A DNA stretch of 64,000 nucleotides from a bacterium A37T11. GTDB taxonomy: Bacteria; Bacteroidota; Bacteroidia; Sphingobacteriales; Sphingobacteriaceae. Position 1 is the first letter of the stretch. Each line of letters starts with the position of its first letter. Positions 8,994 through 17,841 of the stretch are shown here, piece after piece. The stretch spans positions 62,001 through 126,000 of the forward strand of contig FOBR01000012.1 in the NCBI GenBank assembly GCA_900109895.1, in the 5' to 3' direction. The notes below the pieces were generated by a model. It was not told the origin of the DNA. It did no database searches and saw nothing but the letters and a program-made list of their open reading frames with translations. The translations under genes and the position numbers were made by a program.

Positions 8994-10661
8994 ATGAAAA
9001 TTATTTTTAAGTTGCTTGTCCCGCTTTGTTTATTTGAAGGTATAATCTCTTGCTCGACGCCACAAGGTACATCACTTAAGGGAATAGAACATGTGGTGAT
9101 TATCGGCATTGACGGGTTTAGCACATTAGGTCTCAAGAAAGCGGAAACGCCTGTCATGGACCGTTTGATCAAAGAAGGTAGTTGGGTGCCGAAAGTGCGC
9201 ACTGTGCTGCCCTCATCAAGCAGTCCAAACTGGGCTTCCATCCTAATGGGAGCTGGCCCAGAACAGCATGGAGTAACCGATAATGATTGGGAATTGAACG
9301 ACCACACATTAGACCCTATTGCCTATGACGAATATGGGCGGTTTCCAAGCATTTTTAGTGTCATCCGTGCGCAAAAGCCCGTGGCAGAAACAGGCTCAGT
9401 ATATCATTGGGAAGGATTCGGTCGTTTGTATGATCGGAGGACGGTAAGCTTTAACCGTCATTTTTCAACTCCCGATTCCACATCATCCGCATTTGCAGCT
9501 TATTTGAAAGAAAAGAAACCGCTTTTTGCATTTATGCATCTAGACCATGTAGATGATGCTGGCCATGAGTTTGGCCATGGTTCGCACGAATACTTTAAAG
9601 CCATAAGCAAAGCAGACTCGCTGATTGGAACTGTTCTCAAAGCTATTAAGGAAGGTGGATTTGATCAAAACACCCTGGTTATGATCGTGGCAGATCATGG
9701 GGGGATCGGGTATGGTCATGGGGGCAATACGCCTGAAGAAATGCATGTACCTATGATCTTCTACGGAAAAGATGTGAAAAAAGGTTATGTCATACAGCAA
9801 CAGGTTTACCAGTATGATATAGCCGCCACAGTGGCTTTTGCGCTACAGATAATCGCACCATATGCCTGGATCGGACGCCCTATAAAAGCAGCATTTGAAG
9901 GATTTGATGAGCCTAAGAATCTTTGGCTCGGTGTGACACACTTTGATGCCCCTGTCATTTATCCTGATCGTTTGTTATATAAGCAACCCGGCGGCTTGTA
10001 TATTAATAAAGACGCGGAAGTAAGAATGACTGCCGGAAAAGACCAAATTATCCGATACACCATAGATGGGTCAGAACCGACCAATTCATCCACTGTATAT
10101 TCCAAGCCTTTTGCTTTGCAACAGACAGCAGTAGTTACGGCCAAATCCTTTGATAAATCTGGAAAAGAAAGTTTGCCGTCGAAAGCATTTTTCAGGATAT
10201 TAAAGAAAGATGCCAACACAGGTCTTAACACCAAATTATATGTTGGGGAAGACTGGAAACAATTGCCAGCGTTTAAAAACTTGACCCCCTTCAAACAAGG
10301 ACACGCCGACGAGTTAAGCATGGATAAAGACCAGGTCACCAAATTACTTCCGGCGCACAAAAATGTGTTTGGACTTGTGTATGATGGATTTCTTCAAGTG
10401 GATCAGGACGGGGAGTACCAATTTTATACCCAATCTGATGACGGTAGCAAGCTATATATAGACCAGGAAGAGGTGGTGAACAATGATGGGGGGCATGGTG
10501 TAATCGAAAAAACCGGTATCATCAACCTTAAAGCCGGAAAACATCCCATCCGAGTGGAATATTTTAATGGGGAGGGTGGTTATTGGCTGGAAGCCTATTA
10601 TAAAGGACCCAATCTCTCTAAACAAATCATACCTGCAAATAAGCTATTCCTAAAACCTTGA
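8994..10661 (+). CDS. Lipoprotein phosphodiesterase/phosphonoesterase of the alkaline phosphatase superfamily, with chitobiase-like and PA14-like C-terminal domains
   Basis: 555 residues, exported as a lipoprotein (GIISC, Cys20). The type I phosphodiesterase/NPP-like catalytic domain spans about 30-300: metal ligands Asp40 (IGIDGF), probable nucleophile Ser76 in PSSSSPN, Asp187/His191 (DHVDDAGH), Asp234-His235 (VADHGG) and His251. Residues about 330-400 look like a chitobiase C-terminal/FN3-like beta domain (TIDGSEPTNSSTVYSKPF). Residues about 410-553 look like a PA14-type carbohydrate-binding domain (YQFYTQSDDGSKLYID). In this operon it could free a phosphonate from an ester-linked carrier (lipid or glycan); nucleotide or phospholipid phosphodiesters remain possible. 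It is 10 bp after the aminotransferase-fold gene. Confidence 0.8.
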   Translation: MKIIFKLLVPLCLFEGIISCSTPQGTSLKGIEHVVIIGIDGFSTLGLKKAETPVMDRLIKEGSWVPKVRTVLPSSSSPNWASILMGAGPEQHGVTDNDWELNDHTLDPIAYDEYGRFPSIFSVIRAQKPVAETGSVYHWEGFGRLYDRRTVSFNRHFSTPDSTSSAFAAYLKEKKPLFAFMHLDHVDDAGHEFGHGSHEYFKAISKADSLIGTVLKAIKEGGFDQNTLVMIVADHGGIGYGHGGNTPEEMHVPMIFYGKDVKKGYVIQQQVYQYDIAATVAFALQIIAPYAWIGRPIKAAFEGFDEPKNLWLGVTHFDAPVIYPDRLLYKQPGGLYINKDAEVRMTAGKDQIIRYTIDGSEPTNSSTVYSKPFALQQTAVVTAKSFDKSGKESLPSKAFFRILKKDANTGLNTKLYVGEDWKQLPAFKNLTPFKQGHADELSMDKDQVTKLLPAHKNVFGLVYDGFLQVDQDGEYQFYTQSDDGSKLYIDQEEVVNNDGGHGVIEKTGIINLKAGKHPIRVEYFNGEGGYWLEAYYKGPNLSKQIIPANKLFLKP

Positions 10662-10702
10662 AATAAAATAAATACTAAAACCAAATTTAATATTAATCAA
10701 AT

Positions 10703-11395
10703 ATGCACATTCAATTAATTGTATTTGACATAGCCGGTACGACCGTGCGAGATGACAACAAAGTGGCGTCAGCATTTCAGGCAGCATTGACAAACCATGG
10801 TTTTAACGTCGCACTAGCTGACACCGCTATTTTCATGGGCTACGAAAAAAATAAGGCTATCCGCGATATTCTAAGCAAATTTTTTAATGGTTCCAAGCAT
10901 TCAGATGAACTGATTAATCAAATCCACCATGATTTTATTGATAGGATGCTGAAATATTACCGCACTTCCGATGAAATAAAACCCTTGGCAAACGTAGAAG
11001 AAACGTTCGCCGCCCTCCACAAACAAGGTATACGGATAGCTTTAGACACCGGGTTTTCGCGAAACATAGCGGATGCCATCATCAGCAAATTAAATTGGTG
11101 GGAAAAAGGACTAATTGACTTCATGATCGCGTCAGATGAAGTTAAAAACGGCCGCCCTTATCCTGATATGATCAAGGAATTAATGCAACGGGCACAAATA
11201 GAAGACCCAAAAAAAGTGGTTAAAGTAGGTGATACAGAAGTTGATATTCTTGAAGGTCGGAATGCCGGCTGTATTTATTCCATCGGTATAACCACGGGAT
11301 CATATAATCGGTCACAGCTATTAGTGCACAATCCTTCTTTCGTAATTGATGATATACGAGAATTATTATCCATCATAAATCCCCCAGAAAAATGA
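10703..11395 (+). CDS. Phosphonatase-like HAD hydrolase (PhnX-related C-P bond hydrolase)
   Basis: 230 residues. The N-terminal motif is FDIAGTTV (Asp9 nucleophile, Ala11 where most HADs have Asp), the signature of phosphonoacetaldehyde hydrolase and its closest relatives. The cap domain keeps the key lysine, Lys49 in MGYEKNKAIR, matching the Schiff-base lysine of PhnX (MGLLK). Further matches to PhnX as I recall it are the GRPYP block, with Arg in place of the usual lysine, and VGDTEVDILEGRNAG. Expected reaction: phosphonoacetaldehyde, or a close 2-oxoethylphosphonate, to an aldehyde plus phosphate in the cytoplasm. No PhnW-type class V transaminase is seen; the class III enzymes nearby fill that place. 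It overlaps the next gene by 4 bp (ATGA). Confidence 0.85.
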   Translation: MHIQLIVFDIAGTTVRDDNKVASAFQAALTNHGFNVALADTAIFMGYEKNKAIRDILSKFFNGSKHSDELINQIHHDFIDRMLKYYRTSDEIKPLANVEETFAALHKQGIRIALDTGFSRNIADAIISKLNWWEKGLIDFMIASDEVKNGRPYPDMIKELMQRAQIEDPKKVVKVGDTEVDILEGRNAGCIYSIGITTGSYNRSQLLVHNPSFVIDDIRELLSIINPPEK

Positions 11396-12729
11396 ATTCC
11401 ATCCTTGCAAAAGGCCGCAGGCAAATAGCCCGACTACCATTTCCGTTATTAACTCTGGCGACCGCGTTGGCTGCCTTCGGTTGTTATACATGTATGTATG
11501 CCTTTCGCAAAGCCTTTACGGCCGGAACATATGATGAGACTAGGGTATGGGGAGTAGACTACAAAGTTTGGCTGGTTATCGCACAGGTTTTTGGCTATAT
11601 GCTCAGCAAATTTTATGGTATCCGATTTATTGCCGAAAAAGGCCATCAAAGCCGTGCAATAAAGATTATTTCCCTTATTGGCATCTCCTGGTTAGCACTT
11701 TTGGGTTTTGCAATGGTACCAAACCCATATAATATAATCTTTTTGTTTATTAATGGACTGCCTCTTGGAATAATCTGGGGTTTGGTATTTTCGTACCTTG
11801 AAGGGCGGCGCACTACCGAGTTTTTAGGTGCTATTATGAGTATTTCATTAGTATTTGCATCCGGCTTTGTTAAAACTATTGCTCGGATCGTGATGGATTC
11901 ATGGCACACTAACGAATACTGGATGCCCTTTTTGACTGGTTTACTCTTTGTAATCCCTCTGTTGCTCTGTACCCTGTTTTTGGAACTGGTACCACCTCCC
12001 GACACAAAAGATCAGCTATTGCGTACAGCACGCGCTCCCATGAACGCCATCGAACGAAAACGATTTTTGCTAACTTACCTGCCAGGTTTGATCTTTACCG
12101 TAATAGCTTATATCATAATTACCATTTTGAGGGATGTCAGGGACAATTTTGAAGTTGAAATATGGGCTGACGTTGGTATCACCAATAAACATATATACGC
12201 TCGCATTGACAGCATAATTGCCGTATTAGTCCTCATCCCAATGGGGTTGCTTATTTTAGTGAAAAATAATTTAAAAGCTTTTACGCTCATCCATCTGATC
12301 ATTATTGGTGGTTGCTTTTTGGTCGCTTTTTCCACCTGGATGTTTCAGCTTAAACTTATCAATAATGTATATTGGATGAGTCTTACAGGTCTAGGAATAT
12401 ACTTGGCTTATATTCCTTACAACGCCATATTTTTTGAACGTCTCCTGGCAACTTTTAAGTTTGCAGGAAATATTGGTTTTATAATGTATGTGGCTGACTC
12501 CTCAGGATATCTTGGAAGCGTTGCAGTTATGGCAACCCGGGAACTGAGCTTTATAAAATTGAGCTGGGGGCATTTTTTTATTCAAGCTGCCTGGACCACC
12601 ACCTTGTTGGCAGGTATATTAGCCACCCTTTCGCTTATCTATTTTAGAAATAAAGCGCTTTCGGTTCAAAAAAAAGAGATTGGTGATTTCATACTACCAG
12701 ACAATTCTACCCAAACGAGTATAATTTAA
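11392..12729 (+). CDS. DUF5690-family, MFS-like inner-membrane transporter
   Basis: 445 residues with about 12 hydrophobic segments, beginning with a short basic N-terminus and a first segment around 18-35 (LTLATALAAFGCYTCMYAFRKAF). I recognise it as the DUF5690 type, a major-facilitator-like family without an assigned substrate. Its ATG overlaps the phosphonatase-like stop codon (ATGA), so the two are probably translationally coupled. As the last gene of the run it is well placed to move the imported amino-phosphonate, or a product, across the inner membrane. Family recognition is from memory; the substrate is inference. Confidence 0.75.
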   Translation: MNSILAKGRRQIARLPFPLLTLATALAAFGCYTCMYAFRKAFTAGTYDETRVWGVDYKVWLVIAQVFGYMLSKFYGIRFIAEKGHQSRAIKIISLIGISWLALLGFAMVPNPYNIIFLFINGLPLGIIWGLVFSYLEGRRTTEFLGAIMSISLVFASGFVKTIARIVMDSWHTNEYWMPFLTGLLFVIPLLLCTLFLELVPPPDTKDQLLRTARAPMNAIERKRFLLTYLPGLIFTVIAYIIITILRDVRDNFEVEIWADVGITNKHIYARIDSIIAVLVLIPMGLLILVKNNLKAFTLIHLIIIGGCFLVAFSTWMFQLKLINNVYWMSLTGLGIYLAYIPYNAIFFERLLATFKFAGNIGFIMYVADSSGYLGSVAVMATRELSFIKLSWGHFFIQAAWTTTLLAGILATLSLIYFRNKALSVQKKEIGDFILPDNSTQTSII

Positions 12730-12829
12730 CTGGTTTGACTAAATAATTTCCAATTCATAATTGATTCAAATGAATTTGGTGGCCTTATTTTTTGAATTAA
12801 CCTAAGGAGTCTTATATCATTATTAAATG

Positions 12830-12860
12830 AATAAAGCCGGATAGCACCGGCTTTATTTTA
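12830..12860. terminator. Bidirectional intrinsic terminator closing the phosphonate-type locus
   Basis: Perfect 11-bp dyad AATAAAGCCGG (12830-12840), loop ATAGCA, CCGGCTTTATT (12847-12857), followed by TTTA. It lies between two convergent genes, so it can serve both. Confidence 0.85.
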
Positions 12861-12891
12861 AATAATCTGATTGTTACGCTAACAACCAGGT

Positions 12892-13647
12892 CTACCTGGT
12901 AGTATACCCGCCGTTGGCAAAGATGGTTTGCCCGGTTATCCACCAGCCATCCGTCACTAGAAATTCTACCAGAGGAGCGATGTCTTCGATCTTTGTGAGC
13001 CCACCAAGGTCAGAAGCTGATTTATGGTATGCTACCGCGTCTGAGCTTTCCTGTCCATAAAAGAAAGGAGTATCCATCGGCCCTGGCGCTACTGCTGTAA
13101 CAGATATACCCCGGGGTCCAAATTCTTTGGATGCAGCCCTTGTAAAATCCTCTACCGGTGCTTTGGCGCCAGCATAAGTAGAATAAAGCCCAGTAAATGC
13201 CGCCAACAGGGAAGTTACAATGGTACATATTTTTCCATTCTCATTCAGCTGTTTACCGGCCTCTTGAATAAAGAAATAGGCCACCTTGGAATTGATATCA
13301 AACATATCATCATACTCCGCCTCTGTGGTTTCCACGAAGGGCTTTTTCAGAACCCGCCCTACAGTATTGATCGCAATGTCAATTCCGCCAAATTTTATTT
13401 TCGTTTCATCAAACAACTTTTTGATATTGGCAACCTGCGTGAGGTCTGCCTGAAACAAAAAAGCCTCCCCTCCAGCCTGCTGAATATCGGCAAGAGTCTT
13501 TTTAGCATCTGTTTTGGTAGTATCACTGTTATAATGGATAGCCACCTTTGCACCTTTTGCAGCAATATCCCTGCTCAGCAGGCCACCCAAATTTTTTGCC
13601 CCACCGGCAATTAAAACTACTTTTCCTTTCAAATCATTTCTAGCCAT
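12892..13647 (-). CDS. SDR-family NAD(P)-dependent oxidoreductase
   Basis: 251 residues, classical short-chain dehydrogenase. The nucleotide motif is AGGAKNLGG (a variant of TGxxxGxG), followed by NTVG, the catalytic serine region TSLL, the YAGAK active-site Tyr-Lys pair, and a C-terminal TGQTIFANGGY typical of the family. ATG at 13647 is preferred over GTG at 13650. It lies 88 bp after a short AraC-type HTH gene in the same direction, so it may be the last gene of a four-gene run starting at 14971. The substrate cannot be named. Confidence 0.85.
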   Translation of the reverse strand: MARNDLKGKVVLIAGGAKNLGGLLSRDIAAKGAKVAIHYNSDTTKTDAKKTLADIQQAGGEAFLFQADLTQVANIKKLFDETKIKFGGIDIAINTVGRVLKKPFVETTEAEYDDMFDINSKVAYFFIQEAGKQLNENGKICTIVTSLLAAFTGLYSTYAGAKAPVEDFTRAASKEFGPRGISVTAVAPGPMDTPFFYGQESSDAVAYHKSASDLGGLTKIEDIAPLVEFLVTDGWWITGQTIFANGGYTTR

Positions 13648-13735
13648 CACTATTCTTTTTTAATATTTAATTATGGGAACAAAGTTGAAAAGAATAAGTT
13701 CGGGTGCTATGGTGAACTTTTCTTGTTTTTACATT

Positions 13736-14086
13736 TTATTGGGCTTGGCTGCGGTACTGACCCGGGGTTTGGCCTGTATACTTTTTGAAGAACTTAGAAA
13801 AGTTGGAAGGATCATACGTCAGTCGGAGTGCGATTTTAGCCACCGGCCAGTCACTATCCCGGAGTAGATCTTTGGCCTTCTCCAAAATACGCTGATCGTA
13901 AAAATGACATGGGTGGTTCCCATAAATACTTTGTATTACTGTAATGAGACGCTTATGAGGGATGTTTAGTTTTTCCGCAATTTGGCTAAGTTCCAGCATT
14001 TCCAAAACATCTCCGTTTACCAATTCGTTCAAATGCTGATCCAGCAATTCGAAATAGGCTTTAGTAATCTCATCATACGAACCCAT
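13736..14086 (-). CDS. Short AraC-type helix-turn-helix protein
   Basis: 116 residues consisting almost only of the C-terminal AraC/XylS DNA-binding domain: LSQIAEKLNIPHKRLITVIQ for the first HTH and WPVAKIALRLTY-PSNFSKFFKKYTGQTPGQYR for the second. There is no effector-binding domain in the protein itself. The preceding gene ends 8 bp upstream and encodes an unknown 125-residue protein, which might supply the missing partner domain. It probably controls the neighbouring SDR gene or itself. Confidence 0.8.
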   Translation of the reverse strand: MGSYDEITKAYFELLDQHLNELVNGDVLEMLELSQIAEKLNIPHKRLITVIQSIYGNHPCHFYDQRILEKAKDLLRDSDWPVAKIALRLTYDPSNFSKFFKKYTGQTPGQYRSQAQ

Positions 14087-14094
14087 AACAACAC

Positions 14095-14472
14095 CTAGAC
14101 GGATAGATTGGCATCAATTTCAGCCAGCATAGACAAGTCTTCCAGCAGCAGCTGGCCGGTTTTCTGATAAGATAGATCAAACAAGTACTTAGACCGCTCA
14201 AAAAATTCGATACGTTGTTCGGAAGTAGCAGCATTTTCTCCATCATGGTACAACACAATGGCTAATGGCCTGATCAGGTTAATATCGAGGTCGCCTAAGA
14301 ACTCTTCCAATCCAGAAAGGGGTTGCTGCAACAGTTGGGATCGGTCTTTTTTAAAAAACTCTTCATACAGCGGCTCCATATCACCTGGCCTTTTGTCAAC
14401 TAAATTACTCAAAGTCTCCATCAGCCGTTTTACCAGGCGTTCTATTTCATCATCACGTCTTGACTGTAACAT
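14095..14472 (-). CDS. Unknown 125-residue protein paired with the AraC-type HTH gene
   Basis: I do not recognise a family. The protein is charged, predicted helical and soluble, without signal peptide or membrane segment (starts MLQSRRDDEIERLVKRLMETL). It sits 40 bp downstream of a DUF983 gene and 8 bp upstream of a DNA-binding-only AraC-type gene. It could be a sensor or partner for that HTH protein, since the two together have about the length of one AraC regulator. That is only a guess from layout. Confidence 0.6.
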   Translation of the reverse strand: MLQSRRDDEIERLVKRLMETLSNLVDKRPGDMEPLYEEFFKKDRSQLLQQPLSGLEEFLGDLDINLIRPLAIVLYHDGENAATSEQRIEFFERSKYLFDLSYQKTGQLLLEDLSMLAEIDANLSV

Positions 14473-14512
14473 GCATACTAATTAAATACCTTCAAAGGTA
14501 CCTAAATATATC

Positions 14513-14971
14513 CTACACTGCCATGAGAGAATTTCCCTTTTTTTCGCCACCTCGATTTTCACCCTCGTCAGGGTCTCCAAATAACTCTGGCCGGAATTGC
14601 AACCCCGGTGTGAGCCAGTATAGCAGAATAACGCGGGAATACCTAAAGTTAAATGGTGCAAAGACCAGGGCAGTTACAAACGCTACGGCAAGATATAACC
14701 ATGGCGACTCCAAGTTTCCTGACAAAATATACGTCCCTACACAGGTGGTCACCAGTTCTGCCACGCTCAGGGCATAACTTACAAACATGGCCACGTAAAA
14801 ATACCCAGGCTCGCGTTCAAATGTTACTCCGCAATGTGGGCAGGTTACGTTCATTTTTTGCGCTTTTAAGGCATACGCTTTACCTGTAAACATATTTCCA
14901 GTACGGCAACGGGGACATTTAGCGTGAGCCGCAGCCGTAATAATGCTCCATTCTTTCCGATTGCTTTCCAT
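14513..14971 (-). CDS. DUF983-family membrane protein
   Basis: 152 residues. Two CxxC pairs near the N-terminus (KCPRCRTG and CPHCG) form a zinc-ribbon-like head, followed by two or three hydrophobic segments (about 55-75, 85-105) and a charged tail. This is the usual architecture of DUF983 proteins. The function of the family is not established. It opens a same-strand run that continues into the unknown/AraC-type/SDR genes. Confidence 0.8.
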   Translation of the reverse strand: MESNRKEWSIITAAAHAKCPRCRTGNMFTGKAYALKAQKMNVTCPHCGVTFEREPGYFYVAMFVSYALSVAELVTTCVGTYILSGNLESPWLYLAVAFVTALVFAPFNFRYSRVILLYWLTPGLQFRPELFGDPDEGENRGGEKKGNSLMAV

Positions 14972-15105
14972 TTTATTAATCTCTTTATTTTTATAATTAT
15001 TTTAATCATACAAATGTACAGCCAAACTAATTAAACCAATGGTATTATCTACCCAATCAGTGGTATTATTCATGGATAATCGGTAGTCTGGCTCATTCTT
15101 GTCCG

Positions 15106-15972
15106 TCACACTTGTTCTCGTCTAAAAATTTCGGGTGTTTGGCCAGTATGTTTTTTAAAGAACTTAGTAAAATAGGAATTATCGTTAAAGTTAAGTTGGT
15201 AGGCAATCGTTGAGATCGGCAATTCCAGATTGACCAACCGCCGCTTTGCCTCCAGCACGATCCGATTGCGGATCACTTCGCCGGCGGAGATTCCTAGTAC
15301 TTCGGTACAGATCGCATTGAGATGATTGGGTGTCATATGTAGCAAAGCCGCATATTCACTGGGAAGTTTCAAACTGGTATACTGTTTTTCGATCAGCTTC
15401 TGAAAGTTTTTGATCACCGACATGTTGTATGTTGAATGACCATTACTGCTGGCAGATGGTGTCTGTAGGGCTGCTATCCTGAAAAACAAATCCAGCCCCA
15501 ATACGCGCAACCGATCCAGGTTGATGGGGCTTATCGCTTGCCTCAAGCCCATCATCTCTTCCAGGATCCCTTTAATACGCGACTGCAGCATCGAGGGGAC
15601 CTCAATCACTGAATCGGTGGCTACACCTTTAAAAAAAGTAAAATCTTCCAGATAATCTGGTCGTAACAGAAAGGACTGAAAAAACGACTCCGAAAAATTA
15701 AACACGTAACCGTCTACTTTCTCACTGAAATCCCAGTGATGTATTTGCCCGGGAATCATGAAGCTTATCTGAAAGGGTTTTACTTCAAATCGGTCAAAAT
15801 CGATGGTTTGATAGCCTCCTCCCTCAGTCAAGTAAAGAACGTGATAGAAAGAATGCCCATGGGGCACCCAAAGCTGTTGATGCTCCTTTAGATAGGTGGC
15901 AAAAGGTTTGACAAATACGTCATCCTTTGAAACGTCCAAACCATTTATATCAAAAACCGGAAGTGTATCCAT
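15106..15972 (-). CDS. AraC-family transcriptional regulator
   Basis: 288 residues: N-terminal cupin-like ligand-binding domain (about 20-110, with VPHGHSFYHVLYLTEG and IPGQIHHWDF) and C-terminal double HTH (about 190-286, STIAYQLNFNDNSYFTKFFKKHTGQTPEIFRR). It is divergent from the ABC gene at 16063, with 90 bp between, so it may control that transporter. The effector is unknown. The C-terminal half resembles the short HTH protein at 13736, as expected within the family. Confidence 0.85.
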   Translation of the reverse strand: MDTLPVFDINGLDVSKDDVFVKPFATYLKEHQQLWVPHGHSFYHVLYLTEGGGYQTIDFDRFEVKPFQISFMIPGQIHHWDFSEKVDGYVFNFSESFFQSFLLRPDYLEDFTFFKGVATDSVIEVPSMLQSRIKGILEEMMGLRQAISPINLDRLRVLGLDLFFRIAALQTPSASSNGHSTYNMSVIKNFQKLIEKQYTSLKLPSEYAALLHMTPNHLNAICTEVLGISAGEVIRNRIVLEAKRRLVNLELPISTIAYQLNFNDNSYFTKFFKKHTGQTPEIFRREQV

Positions 15973-16062
15973 CTTATCCCCTTATTTTGCTCAACAAGGG
16001 TTAAATATAGTACAAAAATATGTAACAACCTGCCATATTCATTTATCTAAACTTAAAAACAC

Positions 16063-16695
16063 ATGCTGACATTCGAACATTTTCAAAAAAGTTATGGTCC
16101 CAATCGTATATTAGGCATCGATAAATTAATGCTGGAAGCCGGTATTCATTGGATTCAGGGTACTAACGGATCTGGAAAAAGCACCTTATTAAAAGCCATT
16201 GCTGGCCTCATCCATTTTCATGGATCGATCGTGCTGGAAAACAGGTTTAACCTCAAAAAACAGCCGGTTGCTTACCGACAGCAAATCAATTTTGCCGAAA
16301 GCGAGCCGCTGTATCCAGGGTATTTTAATGGTTGGGACATGATCCGGTTGTTTGCAAAGGCTAAAAAAGCCCCAGACAACCAAATTACCCAATTGGTAGA
16401 AGGGCTTGGGATGGTCGAATACCTGAACGAACCTCTGGCAGGGTATTCATCTGGTATGCTGAAAAAGCTCTCGTTAGTATTGGGTTTTTTAGGCCAACCA
16501 TCACTCATTTTATTGGATGAGCCTTTTATCACCCTTGATCAGGCTGCCTTAAACCAATTGGCCGAATGGATTAGGGACACTCATCTTCTTAAGAATGTCA
16601 ATTTCTTGATCACCTCCCACCAAACCATCCCCTTGTCTATACCCTTGACCCGCACTTTTTTGTTATCCAACCAGCAATTACAACTTCGAAACTAA
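16063..16695 (+). CDS. ABC transporter ATP-binding protein
   Basis: 210 residues, one nucleotide-binding domain: Walker A GTNGSGKSTL (about 36-45), signature YSSGMLKKLSL, Walker B LILLDEPF, and the H-loop histidine in TSHQ. It is short but complete, of the CcmA/drug-export type. The next gene (3 bp on) encodes a polytopic membrane protein, so the two probably form an exporter. Substrate unknown. Confidence 0.88.
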   Translation: MLTFEHFQKSYGPNRILGIDKLMLEAGIHWIQGTNGSGKSTLLKAIAGLIHFHGSIVLENRFNLKKQPVAYRQQINFAESEPLYPGYFNGWDMIRLFAKAKKAPDNQITQLVEGLGMVEYLNEPLAGYSSGMLKKLSLVLGFLGQPSLILLDEPFITLDQAALNQLAEWIRDTHLLKNVNFLITSHQTIPLSIPLTRTFLLSNQQLQLRN

Positions 16696-16698
16696 CAG

Positions 16699-17841
16699 AT
16701 GGCATTGCTTGCAAATACGTTTATCCGTTCTTTTGGGAAGAATTTCTACCGGATCAATGCCGGCTTTCTGATCGGTTCGTTCACGATGGTCTTGGGTTAT
16801 GGTATTTTTATCAAATCGGCGGGAGATATTCCCAAAGAATGGAACACAACCATCAATCTCAGTCTGCTGCTCAATTTTCTGGAAGTACCAATCATTACAC
16901 TGATGGTGTCAGTCCTGTGGCTTTTTTACAGCATCAAAAGCTGGAAATTCGTCTTCATGAAGAGCCTGCAGGAAGACCAGCTATTCTGGCGATACAGCAT
17001 CACGGCAATTCCCTTAAATCACCAATTCATGAGTTGGTGCCTTTACCAATTGTTTATTTTCCTTCCCTTGATGATCTATTCGCTCCTGGCCCTTATCTAT
17101 GGTTTATTTACCCAACATTACGTGTTACCGATGATTACTGGGTGTTATTTATTTTTGTTGGTTTTGGTGAGTGCAACCTGGTATGTATACCGGTTTAACT
17201 ACGCTTCGTTTGGGAAAGGCGACATTCATCCTTTATCCTACTTGGTTGCCAAATGGCCCAAGGCCTTATATAATGCTTTCTTGTATGAAATCCTATTGCA
17301 TCAAAAACTCGCGTGGATGCTAGTTAAAGGATGTTCAATACTACTGATAAGTTCTTATATCTATTTATTTTCTGGCACCGACTACCCCCAAAGGGCGGCA
17401 GTATTGGCCGCACTGTTAATCGTCTTGGCGCATTCGGTATTGGTCTATAAAGATCATTCTTTTACAGAGACTTACTTAAGTTTTCTACCTCATTTAGCTT
17501 TTAGGCGTATTAACATATACCTTAACGTTTGCCTAAGCTATATGCTCTTGCTACTACCAGAATTAGCGTGGTTTGTCGTCTGCTTTCCTTTAGAAGAAGG
17601 CTTGCTGCTCGTAGGCATCTGTATTGGAGGCATTGTACTTATTAGAAGTGGCTTGTATATTACGGGACTTAATATGCGGTTCTACATGAAAACAGCTTTC
17701 AGCTGGCTTTTTATTTCCATGCTTTTCTCACTCTATGACGCTAGCTGGTACATGGTACCGATCTTTTTCATCGCTTCTTTTTTTATGTTTTACAGCCGTT
17801 ATTATCGGCTAGATGCGACCCATAAAGGGATCCGTCTTTGA
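16699..17841 (+). CDS. Polytopic membrane protein, probable permease partner of the ABC ATPase
   Basis: 380 residues with about 8-10 hydrophobic segments and no soluble domain. I do not recognise a named family. Its position 3 bp after an ABC ATPase gene and the membrane topology support a permease role. Its last 33 bases overlap the 3' end of the phospholipase C gene on the opposite strand (17809-17841), so the two convergent genes share their coding ends and there is no room for a terminator between them. Confidence 0.7.
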   Translation: MALLANTFIRSFGKNFYRINAGFLIGSFTMVLGYGIFIKSAGDIPKEWNTTINLSLLLNFLEVPIITLMVSVLWLFYSIKSWKFVFMKSLQEDQLFWRYSITAIPLNHQFMSWCLYQLFIFLPLMIYSLLALIYGLFTQHYVLPMITGCYLFLLVLVSATWYVYRFNYASFGKGDIHPLSYLVAKWPKALYNAFLYEILLHQKLAWMLVKGCSILLISSYIYLFSGTDYPQRAAVLAALLIVLAHSVLVYKDHSFTETYLSFLPHLAFRRINIYLNVCLSYMLLLLPELAWFVVCFPLEEGLLLVGICIGGIVLIRSGLYITGLNMRFYMKTAFSWLFISMLFSLYDASWYMVPIFFIASFFMFYSRYYRLDATHKGIRL

